A stretch of 64,000 nucleotides of DNA from Pseudoalteromonas carrageenovora IAM 12662 (GCF_900239935.1 NZ_LT965928.1:802174-866173), one strand, 5' to 3'; numbered from the stretch's first letter, positions 43,823 through 54,676 are shown. The notes: a model not told the origin generated them from the sequence alone. Numbers and translations are program-made.

Positions 43823-45163
43823 TTAAGTAATAGGTATGACCTGCGATTCTACAGAGCCATCGGCAAGCTCTGTAATTAACACATCGCCTGTTTTAATTTG
43901 TCCCACCGATTTAACCACTTTTCCTTGTTGTGTTTTAGTGATGCTATAACCGCGCGCTAAAACATTAAGAGGGCTTACCGAGTCCAGCTTACTTGCTTGT
44001 AATGCTAGGCTATTATTGGCTTGCTGTAATTGTTGTTGTATAGCTTGGTTTAACCTTGCTTGTAACTGCGACAGTTGATGAGAGGCCTGCGCTAGCTTTT
44101 TATCGGGTGATTGACGCATTAAGCGCGGCGTTAAATTATTAAGCGCGCGCTCTTGCTGATATAAACGGTTTCGCATAGCTTGGTGCAGCGCAATGCTCAG
44201 CTCATCTAATCGCTGCGCCTTTTGATTTAGCTGATTGCGTGGATGGCACAAGTTAAGACGGTGCTGAAGTTGCGTGGCAAGCGCGCGCTTATCTGCAATA
44301 TCGTGTTTAAATGCATTGTTTAAACGGTTAATGAGTTGCGTTACTTTGTTGTGTAGCTCTTGCGTGTTAGGGCTTACAAGCTCAGCAGCCGCTGATGGAG
44401 TAGCTGCACGAACATCGGCAACATAATCGCTAATGGTTGTGTCTATCTCGTGGCCTACCGCACTTACTATGGGTAATTCACTTTGATAAATAGCGCGCGC
44501 AAGTTGTTCGTGGTTAAAACACCATAAATCTTCAAGTGAACCGCCGCCGCGCCCTAAAATAAGTACCTCTACTTCATTACGTGCATTTGCCAGCTTTATT
44601 TGATTAATTAAATGTATGTGGGCTTCTTTACCTTGCACCATGGCTGGATAAATTATGACTTCTAATTGCGGCGCACGGCGTTTAAGTACAGTTAAAATAT
44701 CTTTTATTGCAGCGCCGGTAGCAGAGGTAACCACACCGATACGGTTTATATTTTGTGGCAGAGGTTTTTTGTAGGCAGAGCTAAATAACCCCTCGGCGGC
44801 TAAGCGCATTTTCAATGCATCAAACTCTTGCTTAAGCTGACCTTCTCCAGCGGGCTCCATATGTTCAACAATAAGTTGGTAATCACCTCTAGGTTCATAA
44901 AGTGATACTCGTGCTTTTACGGTGACTTGTGCGCCATTGGCTGGGCGGTAGCTTTGGTTGCGATTATTCCCTCGCCACATAGCAGCCTTAATTTGCGCTT
45001 TATCGTCTTTTAACGAAAAATACCAATGCCCAGACGCAGGGGTAATAAAATTAGAAATTTCACCAGTGAGCACTAAAGATGCAAAGCCTTGCTCAAGCAC
45101 TGTACGAATTTCTCTGTTAAGGCGCGAAACGGTGTAAACCGTCTGCGAAGGCTTTGAAAACAT
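43823..45163 (-). CDS. xseA: Exodeoxyribonuclease VII large subunit
   Basis: XseA is the catalytic subunit of a single-strand DNA exonuclease that also needs XseB. The 446-residue protein has an N-terminal OB fold (YTVSRLNREIRTVLEQGF, ISNFITPASGHWYFSLKDD, AAMWRGN), the catalytic domain with RIGVVTSATGAAIKDI, LGRGGGSLEDLWCFN and SAVGHEIDTTISDYVADVRAATPSAAAEL, and a long helical part. The ATG at 45163 is chosen; a TTG three codons upstream is also open. It is divergent from guaB, as in E. coli. Confidence 0.96.
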   Translation of the reverse strand: MFSKPSQTVYTVSRLNREIRTVLEQGFASLVLTGEISNFITPASGHWYFSLKDDKAQIKAAMWRGNNRNQSYRPANGAQVTVKARVSLYEPRGDYQLIVEHMEPAGEGQLKQEFDALKMRLAAEGLFSSAYKKPLPQNINRIGVVTSATGAAIKDILTVLKRRAPQLEVIIYPAMVQGKEAHIHLINQIKLANARNEVEVLILGRGGGSLEDLWCFNHEQLARAIYQSELPIVSAVGHEIDTTISDYVADVRAATPSAAAELVSPNTQELHNKVTQLINRLNNAFKHDIADKRALATQLQHRLNLCHPRNQLNQKAQRLDELSIALHQAMRNRLYQQERALNNLTPRLMRQSPDKKLAQASHQLSQLQARLNQAIQQQLQQANNSLALQASKLDSVSPLNVLARGYSITKTQQGKVVKSVGQIKTGDVLITELADGSVESQVIPIT

Positions 45164-45298
45164 AAAAAACAACCTAAAACTATTTATGAGACAAGTTTAT
45201 CATAAATATTTGCGAAATATTATTTACGAATGCCAACAACGCTGTTAAAATTTGGCCGCAATTCCTTATCTTAGATCCACATGTGAGAAGTTGCCAAA

Positions 45299-46768
45299 AT
45301 GCTTAGAATTGCTAAAGAAGCTCTTACCTTTGATGACGTACTTTTAGTACCTGGTCATTCTACTGTTTTGCCACACACGGCAAATATTTCAACTCGCTTA
45401 ACGCGTGGTATCAAACTTAACTTGCCGCTTATTTCAGCATCTATGGATACTGTTACAGAAGCACGTTTAGCTATTGCCCTTGCGCAGGAAGGCGGTCTTG
45501 GTTTTATCCACAAAAACATGACCATCGCAGAACAAGCGAAAAATGTTCGTAAAGTTAAAACCTACGAAGCGGGTATTGTATCTTACCCTGTAACAGTAAC
45601 TGCAGATTTAACTATTGCAGACGCTGTTGAGCTTTCTCAGGAAAAGGGTTTTTCAGGCTTTCCTGTTACCGATAGCAACAATGTACTTGTTGGTATTGTA
45701 ACAAGCCGTGACATGCGTTTTGAAACTAAGCTAGAGCAGCCAGTTTCTACTGTTATGACTAAAAAAGAAAAGCTTGTAACTGTTAAAGAGGGTGCCTCTC
45801 GCGAAGAGATTTTAGGTTTAATGCATGAACACCGCATTGAAAAAATCTTAGTCGTAGACGATGCGTTTAAACTCAAAGGCATGATCACCGTTAAAGATTA
45901 CCAAAAAGCACAAGATAAACCAGATGCATGTAAAGATGACCAAGGTCGTTTACGTGTAGGTGCTGCGGTTGGTGTTGGCGCAGGCACTGATGAGCGTATT
46001 GCTGCATTAGTTGAAGCGGGTGTTGATGTTTTACTTATCGATACTTCTCATGGTCACTCTCAAGGTGTTATTGACCGTGTATCGCAAACTCGCCAAGCAT
46101 ACCCTGATTTACAAATTATTGCGGGTAATGTAGCGACAGCAGAAGGTGCTATTGCCCTTGCAGATGCAGGCGTTGATGCAGTAAAAGTAGGTATCGGCCC
46201 TGGTTCAATTTGTACTACACGTATTGTAACGGGTTGTGGTGTTCCACAAATTACTGCTATTTCTGATGCGGTTGAAGGCCTAAAGGGGCGCGACATTCCA
46301 GTAATTGCTGATGGTGGTATTCGTTTTTCTGGCGATATAGTTAAAGCCCTTGTTGCGGGTGCATCATGTGTGATGGTTGGCTCAATGCTTGCGGGTACTG
46401 AAGAAGCGCCTGGCGAAGTTGAGTTATATCAAGGTCGTTACTACAAATCATACCGTGGTATGGGTAGCTTAGGTGCGATGGATCAAAAAGAAGGTTCATC
46501 AGATCGTTACTTCCAAAAATCTAACCAAGCAGACAAGTTAGTACCAGAAGGTATTGAAGGTCGCGTAGCTTACAAAGGGCCTATTGCAACGATTATTCAT
46601 CAGCAAGTAGGCGGTCTTCGTAGTGCAATGGGTTTAACCGGTTGTGCAACTATTGAAGAGCTTAATACAAAACCTCAGTTTGTACGTGTTACATCTGCTG
46701 GTATGGGTGAGTCGCACGTACATGATGTGCAAATTACCAAAGAAGCACCAAATTACCGCTTAGGCTAA
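45299..46768 (+). CDS. guaB: IMP dehydrogenase
   Basis: GuaB oxidises IMP to XMP with NAD, the rate-limiting step to GMP. The 489-residue TIM barrel has the catalytic Cys305 in GPGSICTTR, the mobile-flap region [10 protein letters not shown], and two CBS domains inserted at about 95-205, which in this family bind ATP or other nucleotides. The first residues [13 protein letters not shown] are typical. guaA follows after 98 bases, with a terminator between. Confidence 0.98.
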   Translation: MLRIAKEALTFDDVLLVPGHSTVLPHTANISTRLTRGIKLNLPLISASMDTVTEARLAIALAQEGGLGFIHKNMTIAEQAKNVRKVKTYEAGIVSYPVTVTADLTIADAVELSQEKGFSGFPVTDSNNVLVGIVTSRDMRFETKLEQPVSTVMTKKEKLVTVKEGASREEILGLMHEHRIEKILVVDDAFKLKGMITVKDYQKAQDKPDACKDDQGRLRVGAAVGVGAGTDERIAALVEAGVDVLLIDTSHGHSQGVIDRVSQTRQAYPDLQIIAGNVATAEGAIALADAGVDAVKVGIGPGSICTTRIVTGCGVPQITAISDAVEGLKGRDIPVIADGGIRFSGDIVKALVAGASCVMVGSMLAGTEEAPGEVELYQGRYYKSYRGMGSLGAMDQKEGSSDRYFQKSNQADKLVPEGIEGRVAYKGPIATIIHQQVGGLRSAMGLTGCATIEELNTKPQFVRVTSAGMGESHVHDVQITKEAPNYRLG

Positions 46769-46789
46769 GCGCGTAATTAACAATTTATT

Positions 46790-46815
46790 GGGCTTGCTTT
46801 GCAAGCCCTCTTTTT
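46790..46815 (+). terminator. Intercistronic terminator between guaB and guaA
   Basis: GGGCTTGC-TTT-GCAAGCCC is a perfect 8-bp stem followed by TCTTTTT. It should lower read-through from guaB into guaA or mark separate units. Confidence 0.85.
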
Positions 46816-46866
46816 AGTCGTTTACATTAACAAACGGCATTTAGCATCTACTTTACGAGATACTCC

Positions 46867-48444
46867 ATGAGCAAAGATATTCACGATTCACGAATTCTCA
46901 TTTTAGACTTTGGTTCACAATACACTCAGCTAATTGCGCGTCGTATACGCGAAATTGGTGTTTATTGTGAGCTGTGGGCATGGGATGTGACTGAAGAGCA
47001 AATCCGCGAGTTTAACCCACAAGGTATCATTCTTTCTGGTGGCCCAGAATCAACAACACTTGAAAACAGCCCGCGCGCTCCTGAGTATGTGTTTAATGCA
47101 GGCGTTCCTGTATTAGGCATTTGTTACGGCATGCAAACAATGGCCGCTCAACTTGGCGGTAGCGTTCACAGCTCTGATAAAAAAGAGTTTGGTTACGCGC
47201 AAGTTGAAAAGGTAGGCAATTGTGCATTGTTTGATGCAATTGAAGATCATATTACCGATGGCGGCAACGGCGTTTTAGACGTATGGATGAGTCACGGCGA
47301 TAAAGTTATGGAAGTACCAGCAAGCTTTAGCACAACAGCTAAAACACCAACGTGTCCGCATGCTGCTATGTCTAACGAAGAAAAGCGTTTTTACGGCGTA
47401 CAGTTTCACCCAGAAGTAACTCACACTCACCAAGGGCAACGCTTACTTGAACGTTTTGCTATTGATATTTGTGGTTGTGAAAAACTGTGGACTCCTGCAA
47501 AAATTATTGATGATGCCATTGAGCGTATTAAAGACACAGTTGGCGATGATGAAGTTATTTTAGGCCTATCAGGTGGTGTTGATTCATCGGTTGTGGCTAT
47601 GCTTATTCACCGCGCAATTGGCGATAGATTAACATGTGTATTTGTTGATAACGGTTTACTTCGTTTAAACGAAGGTCAGCAAGTAATGGACATGTTTGGT
47701 AATAAGTTTGGTCTAAACATTGTTAAGGTTGATGCTGAGGATCAGTTTTTAAATGACTTAGCAGGAAAATCAGACCCAGAAGATAAACGAAAAGCTATTG
47801 GCCACACGTTTATTAATGTATTTGATGAGCAATCTAAAAAGCTTAAAAACGCTAAATGGTTAGGCCAAGGTACTATTTACCCAGACGTTATTGAGTCAGC
47901 AGCATCTGCTACAGGTAAAGCACACGTTATCAAATCTCACCACAATGTGGGCGGATTACCAGATGACATGAAAATGGGTCTAGTTGAGCCACTTCGTGAG
48001 TTATTTAAAGATGAAGTACGTAAAATTGGTTTAGAGCTAGGTTTACCTTACGACATGCTTTACCGCCACCCATTCCCTGGTCCTGGTTTAGGTGTGCGTG
48101 TACTTGGTGAAATTAAAAAAGAGTACTGTGATTTACTTCGCCGTGCTGATGCTATTTTCATTGAAGAACTACACAAAGCTGATCTTTACCATAAAGTAAG
48201 CCAAGCGTTTACTGTGTTCTTACCTGTTAAATCGGTAGGGGTTATGGGTGATGCACGTAAATACGATTGGGTTGTTTCACTTCGTTGTGTTGAAACTATC
48301 GACTTTATGACGGCGCGTTGGTCACATTTACCCTATGAGTTTTTAGGCGTGGTATCTAACCGTATCATTAACGAAATTGATGGTATTTCACGTGTAGTTT
48401 ACGATATTTCTGGTAAGCCACCAGCCACAATTGAGTGGGAATAA
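46867..48444 (+). CDS. guaA: GMP synthase (glutamine-hydrolysing)
   Basis: GuaA converts XMP to GMP using ATP and glutamine. The 525-residue protein has an N-terminal class I glutamine amidotransferase (Cys86 in GICYGMQ, HPEVTHT), an ATP pyrophosphatase domain with the P-loop [10 protein letters not shown], and a C-terminal dimer domain ending [13 protein letters not shown], the near-invariant tail. It completes the guanine branch started by guaB. Confidence 0.98.
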   Translation: MSKDIHDSRILILDFGSQYTQLIARRIREIGVYCELWAWDVTEEQIREFNPQGIILSGGPESTTLENSPRAPEYVFNAGVPVLGICYGMQTMAAQLGGSVHSSDKKEFGYAQVEKVGNCALFDAIEDHITDGGNGVLDVWMSHGDKVMEVPASFSTTAKTPTCPHAAMSNEEKRFYGVQFHPEVTHTHQGQRLLERFAIDICGCEKLWTPAKIIDDAIERIKDTVGDDEVILGLSGGVDSSVVAMLIHRAIGDRLTCVFVDNGLLRLNEGQQVMDMFGNKFGLNIVKVDAEDQFLNDLAGKSDPEDKRKAIGHTFINVFDEQSKKLKNAKWLGQGTIYPDVIESAASATGKAHVIKSHHNVGGLPDDMKMGLVEPLRELFKDEVRKIGLELGLPYDMLYRHPFPGPGLGVRVLGEIKKEYCDLLRRADAIFIEELHKADLYHKVSQAFTVFLPVKSVGVMGDARKYDWVVSLRCVETIDFMTARWSHLPYEFLGVVSNRIINEIDGISRVVYDISGKPPATIEWE

Positions 48445-48489
48445 TACCAAATAAGTAAGCTTACTCTGCTGAGCTTATTATCGCGCATT

Positions 48490-48519
48490 AAAAAGCCCGT
48501 TTTTTAAACGGGCTTTTTT
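48490..48519. terminator. Terminator after guaA
   Basis: AAAAAGCCCGTTT and AAACGGGCTTTTTT form a strong stem with a three-base loop and flanking A and T runs. It can serve guaA and the convergent transporter gene. Confidence 0.93.
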
Positions 48520-48551
48520 ACGCGCTAATTTTAGTTCTTAGCTTTTAATTT

Positions 48552-50189
48552 TTAATGTTTAGTTTTTGGCTCTAACTCAGTTAGTAGGCCTTTTACAAGG
48601 CTTACGCTGCCAAGCAGTAAAATAAACGTAAAAGGGAGCGCGGCAATAATAGTTATATACTGCAGTGCCTGAATAGACTCAGTACCGCCAATCCACAGCA
48701 TTAGCATTGCAATTATGCCGGCAATGTTAGCCCATACTAGCTTTTGCTTTATTGGTACTTCAAGCTTCCCGCCTGATGTGAGGCTATCAATTACTATAGA
48801 GCCAGAATCAAGTGTGGTTACAAAAAATATAATTATTAATGCCACAGCTAAAAGTGAAAGCGCGGTACCAAAAGAGTACGCATCAAGCATATAAAACAAG
48901 CTAAGTGACACATCGGTAATCCCTTTATCGGCGCCCAGTACGCCAATTTCATTTATGACTTGATCAATAGCTACACCGCCAAACACCGACATCCACGCAG
49001 TGGTAACTAAAGTGGGGATAAGAAGTACATATACTAAAAATTCGCGTATGGTGCGCCCTTTAGAAATGCGCGCTACAAACATACCAAAACATGGTGCATA
49101 AGCCACCCACCAAGCCCAATAGAACACAGTCCAGCCGTGAAGCCACTGCGTATCTTCTCGACCGGTGCTAGAACTCAGCGGAATAATATTTTTAACATAA
49201 CCTATTACTGCTGTGTAGGCCGAATCAAGTACAGTAGTAAAGTTTAAAACAAAAACAAGTGCCAAAAACACAATAGCAATGCCCATATTTATATTACTGA
49301 GCAATTTAACGCCGCCATCCATACCACGCACAATAGATAAAATAGCTAGGCCCATTATTAGTAAAATAATACCTTGTTGTAATAATAATGAATTTTCGAA
49401 CCCTAACACATGGCTTATGCCACTAGCAGCTTGCGAGCCTCCTAGGCCTAGCGATGTAGCAAGACCAAAAAGAGTTACTAATACGGCCATTACATCTATA
49501 ACATCACCGAGCTTGCCCCATACTCTATCGCCAAAAAGAGGGTAAAACACTGAGCGCATAGAAAGCGGTAAACCTTTGTTATAAACAAAGTACGCTAGGC
49601 ATAATGCGGTCATGCCATAAATAGCCCATGCATGCAGACCCCAGTGAAATACCGTTGCACCTAAGGCCATTTCTCGCCCTTGTTCAGTAAAAGGCTCTGC
49701 GTTAAGCGGTGTACCAAACCAGTTAGTATAAAATGCGGTAGGTTCGGCCACGCCCCAAAAAATAAGCCCAATACCCATACCTGCCGCAAACAACATAGAT
49801 ATCCAAGAAAGGGTAGAGTAATCCGTTGTTGCTTTATCGCCACCTAACCTAATTTTACCAAGCGGTGAGGCCGCTATACCTATAGCAAATAGTAAAAGTA
49901 TGTTTGCGCCCCACATAAATACGTAGTCAAAATTTGTTAGAGCTGCATTTTTTATGGTGTTAATAGCGTCTTTTGCTTCGCTAGGTGAAAGGGCAAGTAG
50001 AGTAATAATAAAAAGTAAAGATAATCCAACAGAAACAGAAAACACATTACTATGTATATCCATGCCCCATTTACTAACGTTATCTTGGCCTACTTGGTAA
50101 TCGGTTGAGTCGATACTGTATTTTTTTGATTTAAACTTCATATAAGATGGCGTGACTACAGGCAAAAGCCAATAGTAAAGCTCCTCCAT
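48552..50189 (-). CDS. BCCT-family betaine/choline/carnitine transporter
   Basis: The 545-residue inner-membrane protein has twelve predicted helices and BCCT signatures: the Gly-rich unwound segment GMGIGLIFWGVAEP and the aromatic substrate-box region WTVFYWAWWVAYAPCFGMFVAR. The GMGIGL form is typical of sodium-coupled betaine carriers such as BetP, fitting osmoprotection in a marine cell. Choline or another substrate is possible. Start 50189 is followed by a second ATG at 50141 (MKFKSKKYSI); neither has a clear ribosome site. Confidence 0.9.
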   Translation of the reverse strand: MEELYYWLLPVVTPSYMKFKSKKYSIDSTDYQVGQDNVSKWGMDIHSNVFSVSVGLSLLFIITLLALSPSEAKDAINTIKNAALTNFDYVFMWGANILLLFAIGIAASPLGKIRLGGDKATTDYSTLSWISMLFAAGMGIGLIFWGVAEPTAFYTNWFGTPLNAEPFTEQGREMALGATVFHWGLHAWAIYGMTALCLAYFVYNKGLPLSMRSVFYPLFGDRVWGKLGDVIDVMAVLVTLFGLATSLGLGGSQAASGISHVLGFENSLLLQQGIILLIMGLAILSIVRGMDGGVKLLSNINMGIAIVFLALVFVLNFTTVLDSAYTAVIGYVKNIIPLSSSTGREDTQWLHGWTVFYWAWWVAYAPCFGMFVARISKGRTIREFLVYVLLIPTLVTTAWMSVFGGVAIDQVINEIGVLGADKGITDVSLSLFYMLDAYSFGTALSLLAVALIIIFFVTTLDSGSIVIDSLTSGGKLEVPIKQKLVWANIAGIIAMLMLWIGGTESIQALQYITIIAALPFTFILLLGSVSLVKGLLTELEPKTKH

Positions 50190-50571
50190 ATTTGCATTGT
50201 GTATGATCCACGTAAATAAGATACATGATGAAATATGTAATTAGGTGATAAGGCGCGGATCCTCTAAGACAAAAAGTGTATCATAATTGATGCCAATGTT
50301 ATTGATTTGTTTATGTGTTTAGCTCTGGCGCATTCTATGACTTGCAAAAATAAAAATGTGGTTGTTTTATGTTCTGTTTTTATTTTTATATTACTTATCA
50401 CAACAAGTACGTAAAAATAATTGCAGTATAACGAGTTACTTTAATCTCAACATTACGTAATTTAAAGTGGCTACAAATAGCTAATTAGCATGCTATTTCA
50501 TCGTTTTGTATGTTTTAAAAGCAGTTAAACTAAAAAAGTGATTTTTTACTTTACCTTTTCTCAAAGGTCTC
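50190..50571. other. AT-rich spacer before tRNA-Trp
   Basis: This spacer holds the upstream regions of the transporter (minus strand) and of tRNA-Trp. I see no ORF or strong repeat in it. Confidence 0.5.
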
Positions 50572-50577
50572 TATAAT
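50572..50577 (+). promoter_or_regulatory. -10 box of the tRNA-Trp promoter
   Basis: A perfect TATAAT lies 14 bases before the mature tRNA 5' end and is followed by a GC-containing TCGTCG discriminator, typical of stringently controlled stable-RNA promoters. The -35 region (CTTTACC, near 50547-50554) is weak. Confidence 0.6.
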
Positions 50578-50590
50578 TCGTCGACATTGC

Positions 50591-50667
50591 AGGGGCGTAG
50601 TTCCAATTGGTAGAACAGCGGTCTCCAAAACCGACGGTTGGGAGTTCGAATCTCTCCGCCCCTGCCA
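50591..50667 (+). tRNA. tRNA-Trp (anticodon CCA)
   Basis: The cloverleaf is complete: acceptor AGGGGCG/CGCCCCT, D arm with TTGG, anticodon stem CGGTC/GACCG-like pairing around the loop CTCCAAA with anticodon CCA, T arm with GTTCGAATC, and an encoded 3' CCA. It is very close to E. coli tRNA-Trp and stands as a single tRNA gene. Confidence 0.96.
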
Positions 50668-50731
50668 TTTCTTCTTTACATCGTTTTTATTACTTCATAT
50701 ATTGTTCAAGTGTTTAATCTACTGAGTTGTT

Positions 50732-51037
50732 ATGCATCCACGTTACGCAGCTATTTTTGGTATAGAAAACCTCGAACTAAATCAGCATTATCGTCCAAAA
50801 AATACTAATTCTTCGTCAGCGCCTATACAAAGCACTGAGGCTGAGCCTTTAACACTTAATAAGCAGTTATTTACTGATATAAAGCTAAGTGTTCAACCTA
50901 TGGTCATTAATAGTGTTTTAAAAGGCAGTGAAATGCAGTTAACCGATGATAAGCTTATATTGCCAACCCAACAGCTCAGTGCAAATGATAAACGCGCTTT
51001 ATGGGCTTTAATGAGTAAACACCTTGATAACCTTTAA
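50732..51037 (+). CDS. holD: Probable DNA polymerase III psi subunit
   Basis: The 101-residue protein lies directly before and overlapping rimI, as holD does in E. coli. HolD links the clamp loader to SSB through the chi subunit. Sequence support is modest: the N-terminal AAIFGIENLELNQHYRP resembles the chi-binding start LGI...W of HolD, and the C-terminal KRALWALMSKHLDNL resembles the E. coli ending. The protein is shorter than E. coli HolD (137). The call rests mainly on synteny. Confidence 0.65.
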   Translation: MHPRYAAIFGIENLELNQHYRPKNTNSSSAPIQSTEAEPLTLNKQLFTDIKLSVQPMVINSVLKGSEMQLTDDKLILPTQQLSANDKRALWALMSKHLDNL

Positions 51038-51491
51038 AGAAGTAGATGAAAGCGCTATTGAGCAATTAATGGCAATTGAGACAGCATGCCATAGCCACCC
51101 TTGGACACTTAAAATAATGAGTTCATGTATGGGGGGGCGTTACTTTAACTTAGCGGCGTTTAATAAAAACACGTTAGTGGGTTTTTATATTGGTGAAAAA
51201 GCGGGGCCTGATTTTACACTTATGGATATTTGTGTAACGCCAAGCGAGCAAGGTAAGGGCATTGCTAAGCAGTTGCTTCGTCAGTTTATTGAATATGGCG
51301 AACAGCAAAACGCAGAAAACTTATTTTTAGAAGTCAGAGAGTCAAATACTCGCGCAATTGCCTTATACGAGCGTGCTGGCTTTATAGAAATGTCGGTGCG
51401 TAAGAACTATTACCCAAGTGATAACCCTGCTAAAAATGGTTTTGAAGATGCTATTTTAATGGGTATGGCTTTGAGCTTAGGTTTTTCGTAG
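51024..51491 (+). CDS. rimI: Ribosomal protein S18 N-acetyltransferase
   Basis: RimI acetylates the N-terminal Ala of S18. The 155-residue GNAT protein has the acetyl-CoA loop PSEQGKGIAKQLL, HSHPWT near the N-terminus, LEVRESNTRAIALYERAGF and RKNYYPS, all RimI hallmarks. The start is TTG at 51024, which overlaps the holD end by 14 bases; N-terminal length agrees with E. coli RimI. Overlap implies coupling to holD. Confidence 0.92.
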   Translation: MITFKEVDESAIEQLMAIETACHSHPWTLKIMSSCMGGRYFNLAAFNKNTLVGFYIGEKAGPDFTLMDICVTPSEQGKGIAKQLLRQFIEYGEQQNAENLFLEVRESNTRAIALYERAGFIEMSVRKNYYPSDNPAKNGFEDAILMGMALSLGFS

Positions 51492-51514
51492 CTAACAACG
51501 CTTCTCAAACCTAT

Positions 51515-54187
51515 TTAACTTACTTTATCTTGTATAGCTTGCTCAATAGCGTTTATTAAATCACTTACTAACTCATCTCTGGGTACTTTATTATTACTTT
51601 TTAGGTTTTCTTCAAGTGCAGCTGCACTGTGATAAATTTCGTCAAAGTTAAAACACCCTGAACTACCTTTTATACTATGCGCTATTGTTCTTAATGCTTC
51701 CCAATCATCTGTGTATTGTAAAGCTTTAACCTCTTCAAGATGAGCGGGTAAATTAGCTAAGTAGTTGTCAGCAATCTGCTGAAATTTCTCACTTTTTAAT
51801 AAGCTATCCCATTTATTTTGATTATCTTTTTCAAGATTTAGGTAACTTGCTAGTACGTTTTCTAGGGCGTCTTTGTCTATAGGTTTAGCAAGTGCTTTAT
51901 CGCAACCAGCCTCTAGGTAAGTGCCTATGTCATGGTTCATTACATTAGCTGTAAGTGCAATAATAGGGCCGTCGTAAGCAGCATGGCGCAGCATCTTAGT
52001 GGCTTCTAAACCGCCCATTACCGGCATTTGCATGTCCATAATAATAAGCTGGTAGTCGTTAACTAGAGCCATTTCTACCGCTTGAGCTCCATTATTAGCT
52101 ATATCGGGCTCAAGGCCCCAAGTTTGTAGTAGCAGTTTAATTAATAATTGGTTATCTGGGTTATCTTCCGCAACTAAAATATTGGCGTCAAAGCTGTTTG
52201 TAGCAAACGATAAAAACGGGTCTTTTTCTGGCACTAGTTGGCTTTGTTGAGTTAAAAACTCAAGCATTGGTTGATCGTCAGAGAGTTTACATGCCACGGT
52301 GATTGTAAAGCGGCTACCAACGCCCACCTCGCTTTCAAGCGTTACATCGCCGCCAAGTAGCTGCGCTAAGTTTTTAGAAATACATAAGCCTAACCCAGTG
52401 CCGCCAAATCGACGGGTCGTCGTGGCATCAGCTTGTTCAAACGGTTTAAATACTCGCTCTATTTGATGCTCAGACATACCAATACCGGTGTCGTTAATTA
52501 CAAACTCAAGCTTTTGGCTAGCTTCTAAATAGTGCACACAAATAGATACGTTACCTTGCTCGGTAAATTTAACCGCGTTATTAGCAATGTTTATAAGTAT
52601 TTGCTTTAAGCGAGTTACATCGCTGTAAATGGTACGTGGAAGTGGCAGATCGTATTTTACGTTTAGCGTTAGTTGTTTTTCTTGTGCTAAAGGCTCAATT
52701 ATCGATTCAATGTCGTGCACTAGCTGCACTACATTTAATGCCGACTGATCAACAGCGAGCTTTTCAGCTTCAATTTTAGATAAATCAAGTATGTTATTTA
52801 TAAGCTCTAATAGATGTTTTGAGTTTCGTAAAATAGTACTTAAATGCTGTTTATCGTTAGCTACTTTATCGTTATGTAATAGCTGCTCTGTAAAGCCCAT
52901 AATAGCCGTAAGCGGAGTGCGTATTTCATGACTCATATTCGCTAAAAAGCGACTTTTAAGTTGGTTTGCTTGTTCGGCTTGCCCAATAGCAAGCTCTAAT
53001 TGACTATTCATTGCCTCAAGCGCTTTAGTACGGCTTTCTACCTTGTCTTCAAGATGATGTTTATATTCTTCAAGCTGCTGCTGGTAATGCCTAATTTGAT
53101 TAACCATGTGGTTAAAGTCGTTAAACAATACGCCTACTTCATCGTTGGTATGAGCAGGTAAATGCACTGATAAATCACCGTCACCTACGCGGTGGCTGGC
53201 AGCACCTAATAGCTCAATAGGGTTAAGTAATAAGTTACGCACTACTACAAAAATTAAAATAGGTAGGGTAATCACCGATATAATAACGATTAAGCCGGTA
53301 ATAAGGCTTATGGCTTTACCCGATTGATAAAGTACGCCTTTAGGAATAGTAGAAACATAATAATAACCACCGGGCATTTGCACGGCAAAAATCATTCGCT
53401 CAATTTTATCAATGCTTGAAAGCTCAATAGTCGAAAGCATACCTATATCTGCCAAACTATGTACCTGTTCAAGCTCGTACTCACTAATATATTGGCCGCG
53501 CATGTTGTAGTCAGAGCTAAATAAAATCTTACCGTCTTTAGTCAACATTAAATTAAGGGTGTTGTTATATGGGGCTTCTAAAATACTGGTATTAAGTATT
53601 GAAGGCTCTACATGTATAACAATAAAACCAAGTTGTTGTGGGCGTTTTAAATAGTAATCAACACTATAAATTCGCTGTATAAAGTACAAACTTGTGGTGC
53701 CATCGTCCTTTTGAATCATAAACTGCTGCTTACTTAAATTACTTTGCAGCACTTTATTAAAAAAAGGGTAACTTTTAGGCGCAGTGGTTAGGTTATTAGA
53801 GTAATACGCATCACTTCTGCCACTGGCAGAGACCAAATTAATACTAATAATGTCAGGATAGGCTTCGCTGTAGCTGGCAAATACATCCATTAAAGCGCCA
53901 AGTCTGCGGGTATGATCGCCGTTAGCTCTAATATCATTTGTTAAAAAATCACTAAGTACTGGCGAGGTAGAAAGTAGCTTCGCTGTCGAGTGAAAAGAGT
54001 CAATGTAGTTAAATATTTTTTGCTGTTGCTGTTCAACAAAACGGCTCATTATTAAATCAGCTTGTTTTTGTGTTGAATTAGTTACATTGGTGAGCGTAAA
54101 GCCACCTAAAAAGAGCAAAGGTAAAATAACTAAAGGTGTTATATACCACAATAACCTGATACTTAACTTACTGGTTTTCATGACCAA
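51515..54187 (-). CDS. Hybrid sensor histidine kinase (Cache-HAMP-HisKA-HATPase-REC-HPt)
   Basis: The 890-residue inner-membrane protein has a first helix at about 12-32, a periplasmic Cache-like sensor region (40-290), a second helix at about 295-320, HAMP, a coiled coil, HisKA with His420 (NMSHEIRTPLTA), HATPase (NDTGIGM, GTGLGLCIS), a receiver with Asp718 (IIMDMQMPVMGG), and a C-terminal HPt with His837 (HSIKGSSG). It is a complete phosphorelay that needs an external response regulator, not seen nearby. TTG at 54187, eight bases after GGAGGA, is a better start than the ATG two codons later. Confidence 0.92.
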   Translation of the reverse strand: MVMKTSKLSIRLLWYITPLVILPLLFLGGFTLTNVTNSTQKQADLIMSRFVEQQQQKIFNYIDSFHSTAKLLSTSPVLSDFLTNDIRANGDHTRRLGALMDVFASYSEAYPDIISINLVSASGRSDAYYSNNLTTAPKSYPFFNKVLQSNLSKQQFMIQKDDGTTSLYFIQRIYSVDYYLKRPQQLGFIVIHVEPSILNTSILEAPYNNTLNLMLTKDGKILFSSDYNMRGQYISEYELEQVHSLADIGMLSTIELSSIDKIERMIFAVQMPGGYYYVSTIPKGVLYQSGKAISLITGLIVIISVITLPILIFVVVRNLLLNPIELLGAASHRVGDGDLSVHLPAHTNDEVGVLFNDFNHMVNQIRHYQQQLEEYKHHLEDKVESRTKALEAMNSQLELAIGQAEQANQLKSRFLANMSHEIRTPLTAIMGFTEQLLHNDKVANDKQHLSTILRNSKHLLELINNILDLSKIEAEKLAVDQSALNVVQLVHDIESIIEPLAQEKQLTLNVKYDLPLPRTIYSDVTRLKQILINIANNAVKFTEQGNVSICVHYLEASQKLEFVINDTGIGMSEHQIERVFKPFEQADATTTRRFGGTGLGLCISKNLAQLLGGDVTLESEVGVGSRFTITVACKLSDDQPMLEFLTQQSQLVPEKDPFLSFATNSFDANILVAEDNPDNQLLIKLLLQTWGLEPDIANNGAQAVEMALVNDYQLIIMDMQMPVMGGLEATKMLRHAAYDGPIIALTANVMNHDIGTYLEAGCDKALAKPIDKDALENVLASYLNLEKDNQNKWDSLLKSEKFQQIADNYLANLPAHLEEVKALQYTDDWEALRTIAHSIKGSSGCFNFDEIYHSAAALEENLKSNNKVPRDELVSDLINAIEQAIQDKVS

Positions 54188-54676
54188 ACTACTTATCCTC
54201 CGTGCAATCTATCAATAATATGCGTTACGACTTTATTACACAAGCTTATAGCTGTCTTGATGGCTGAAATATAATCAGCTATAAAAGTTGGTTGCTTAAT
54301 ATATGGACTGTTTTATTTGTCGTAACATACTGAAAGTAAGTTATTAAATTAAAAACCCATAGCCAGCATTAGCTCAAATATTAATTAAAAAATGTTTAAA
54401 TTATTACCTTTCACTTATTTTTAATCGTTCTCAAGTTGAATTAGCCATATCGGTTTCTTACAAAGCCAAGATATTTTTAAGTTAGATAGCACACTTTTAT
54501 ACCGACTCCTGTTACAATTGCCACTATTAAAAAATTAGCTATATGGCGTTAATTGTTGTCAATTTATTCATATTAAATTGCTCAAAGCCCAGTTAATAAC
54601 GATCAACTTAACGGGTTGCCTTGCATACACCTAATGTTATGCATGTAACTTGGCATCAAACTAAAAGAACTTATTA
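54188..54676. other. Divergent spacer between the hybrid kinase gene and prfC
   Basis: This AT-rich 489-base region must hold both promoters. Only a weak inverted repeat TGCATA/TATGCA at about 54622-54643 stands out; I see no ORF worth reporting. Confidence 0.45.

Noticed and set aside
45173..45298. Possible purine riboswitch or PurR site before guaB
   Set aside because: I looked for a purine aptamer fold and for the PurR consensus ACGCAAACG in the 126-base spacer and saw neither.
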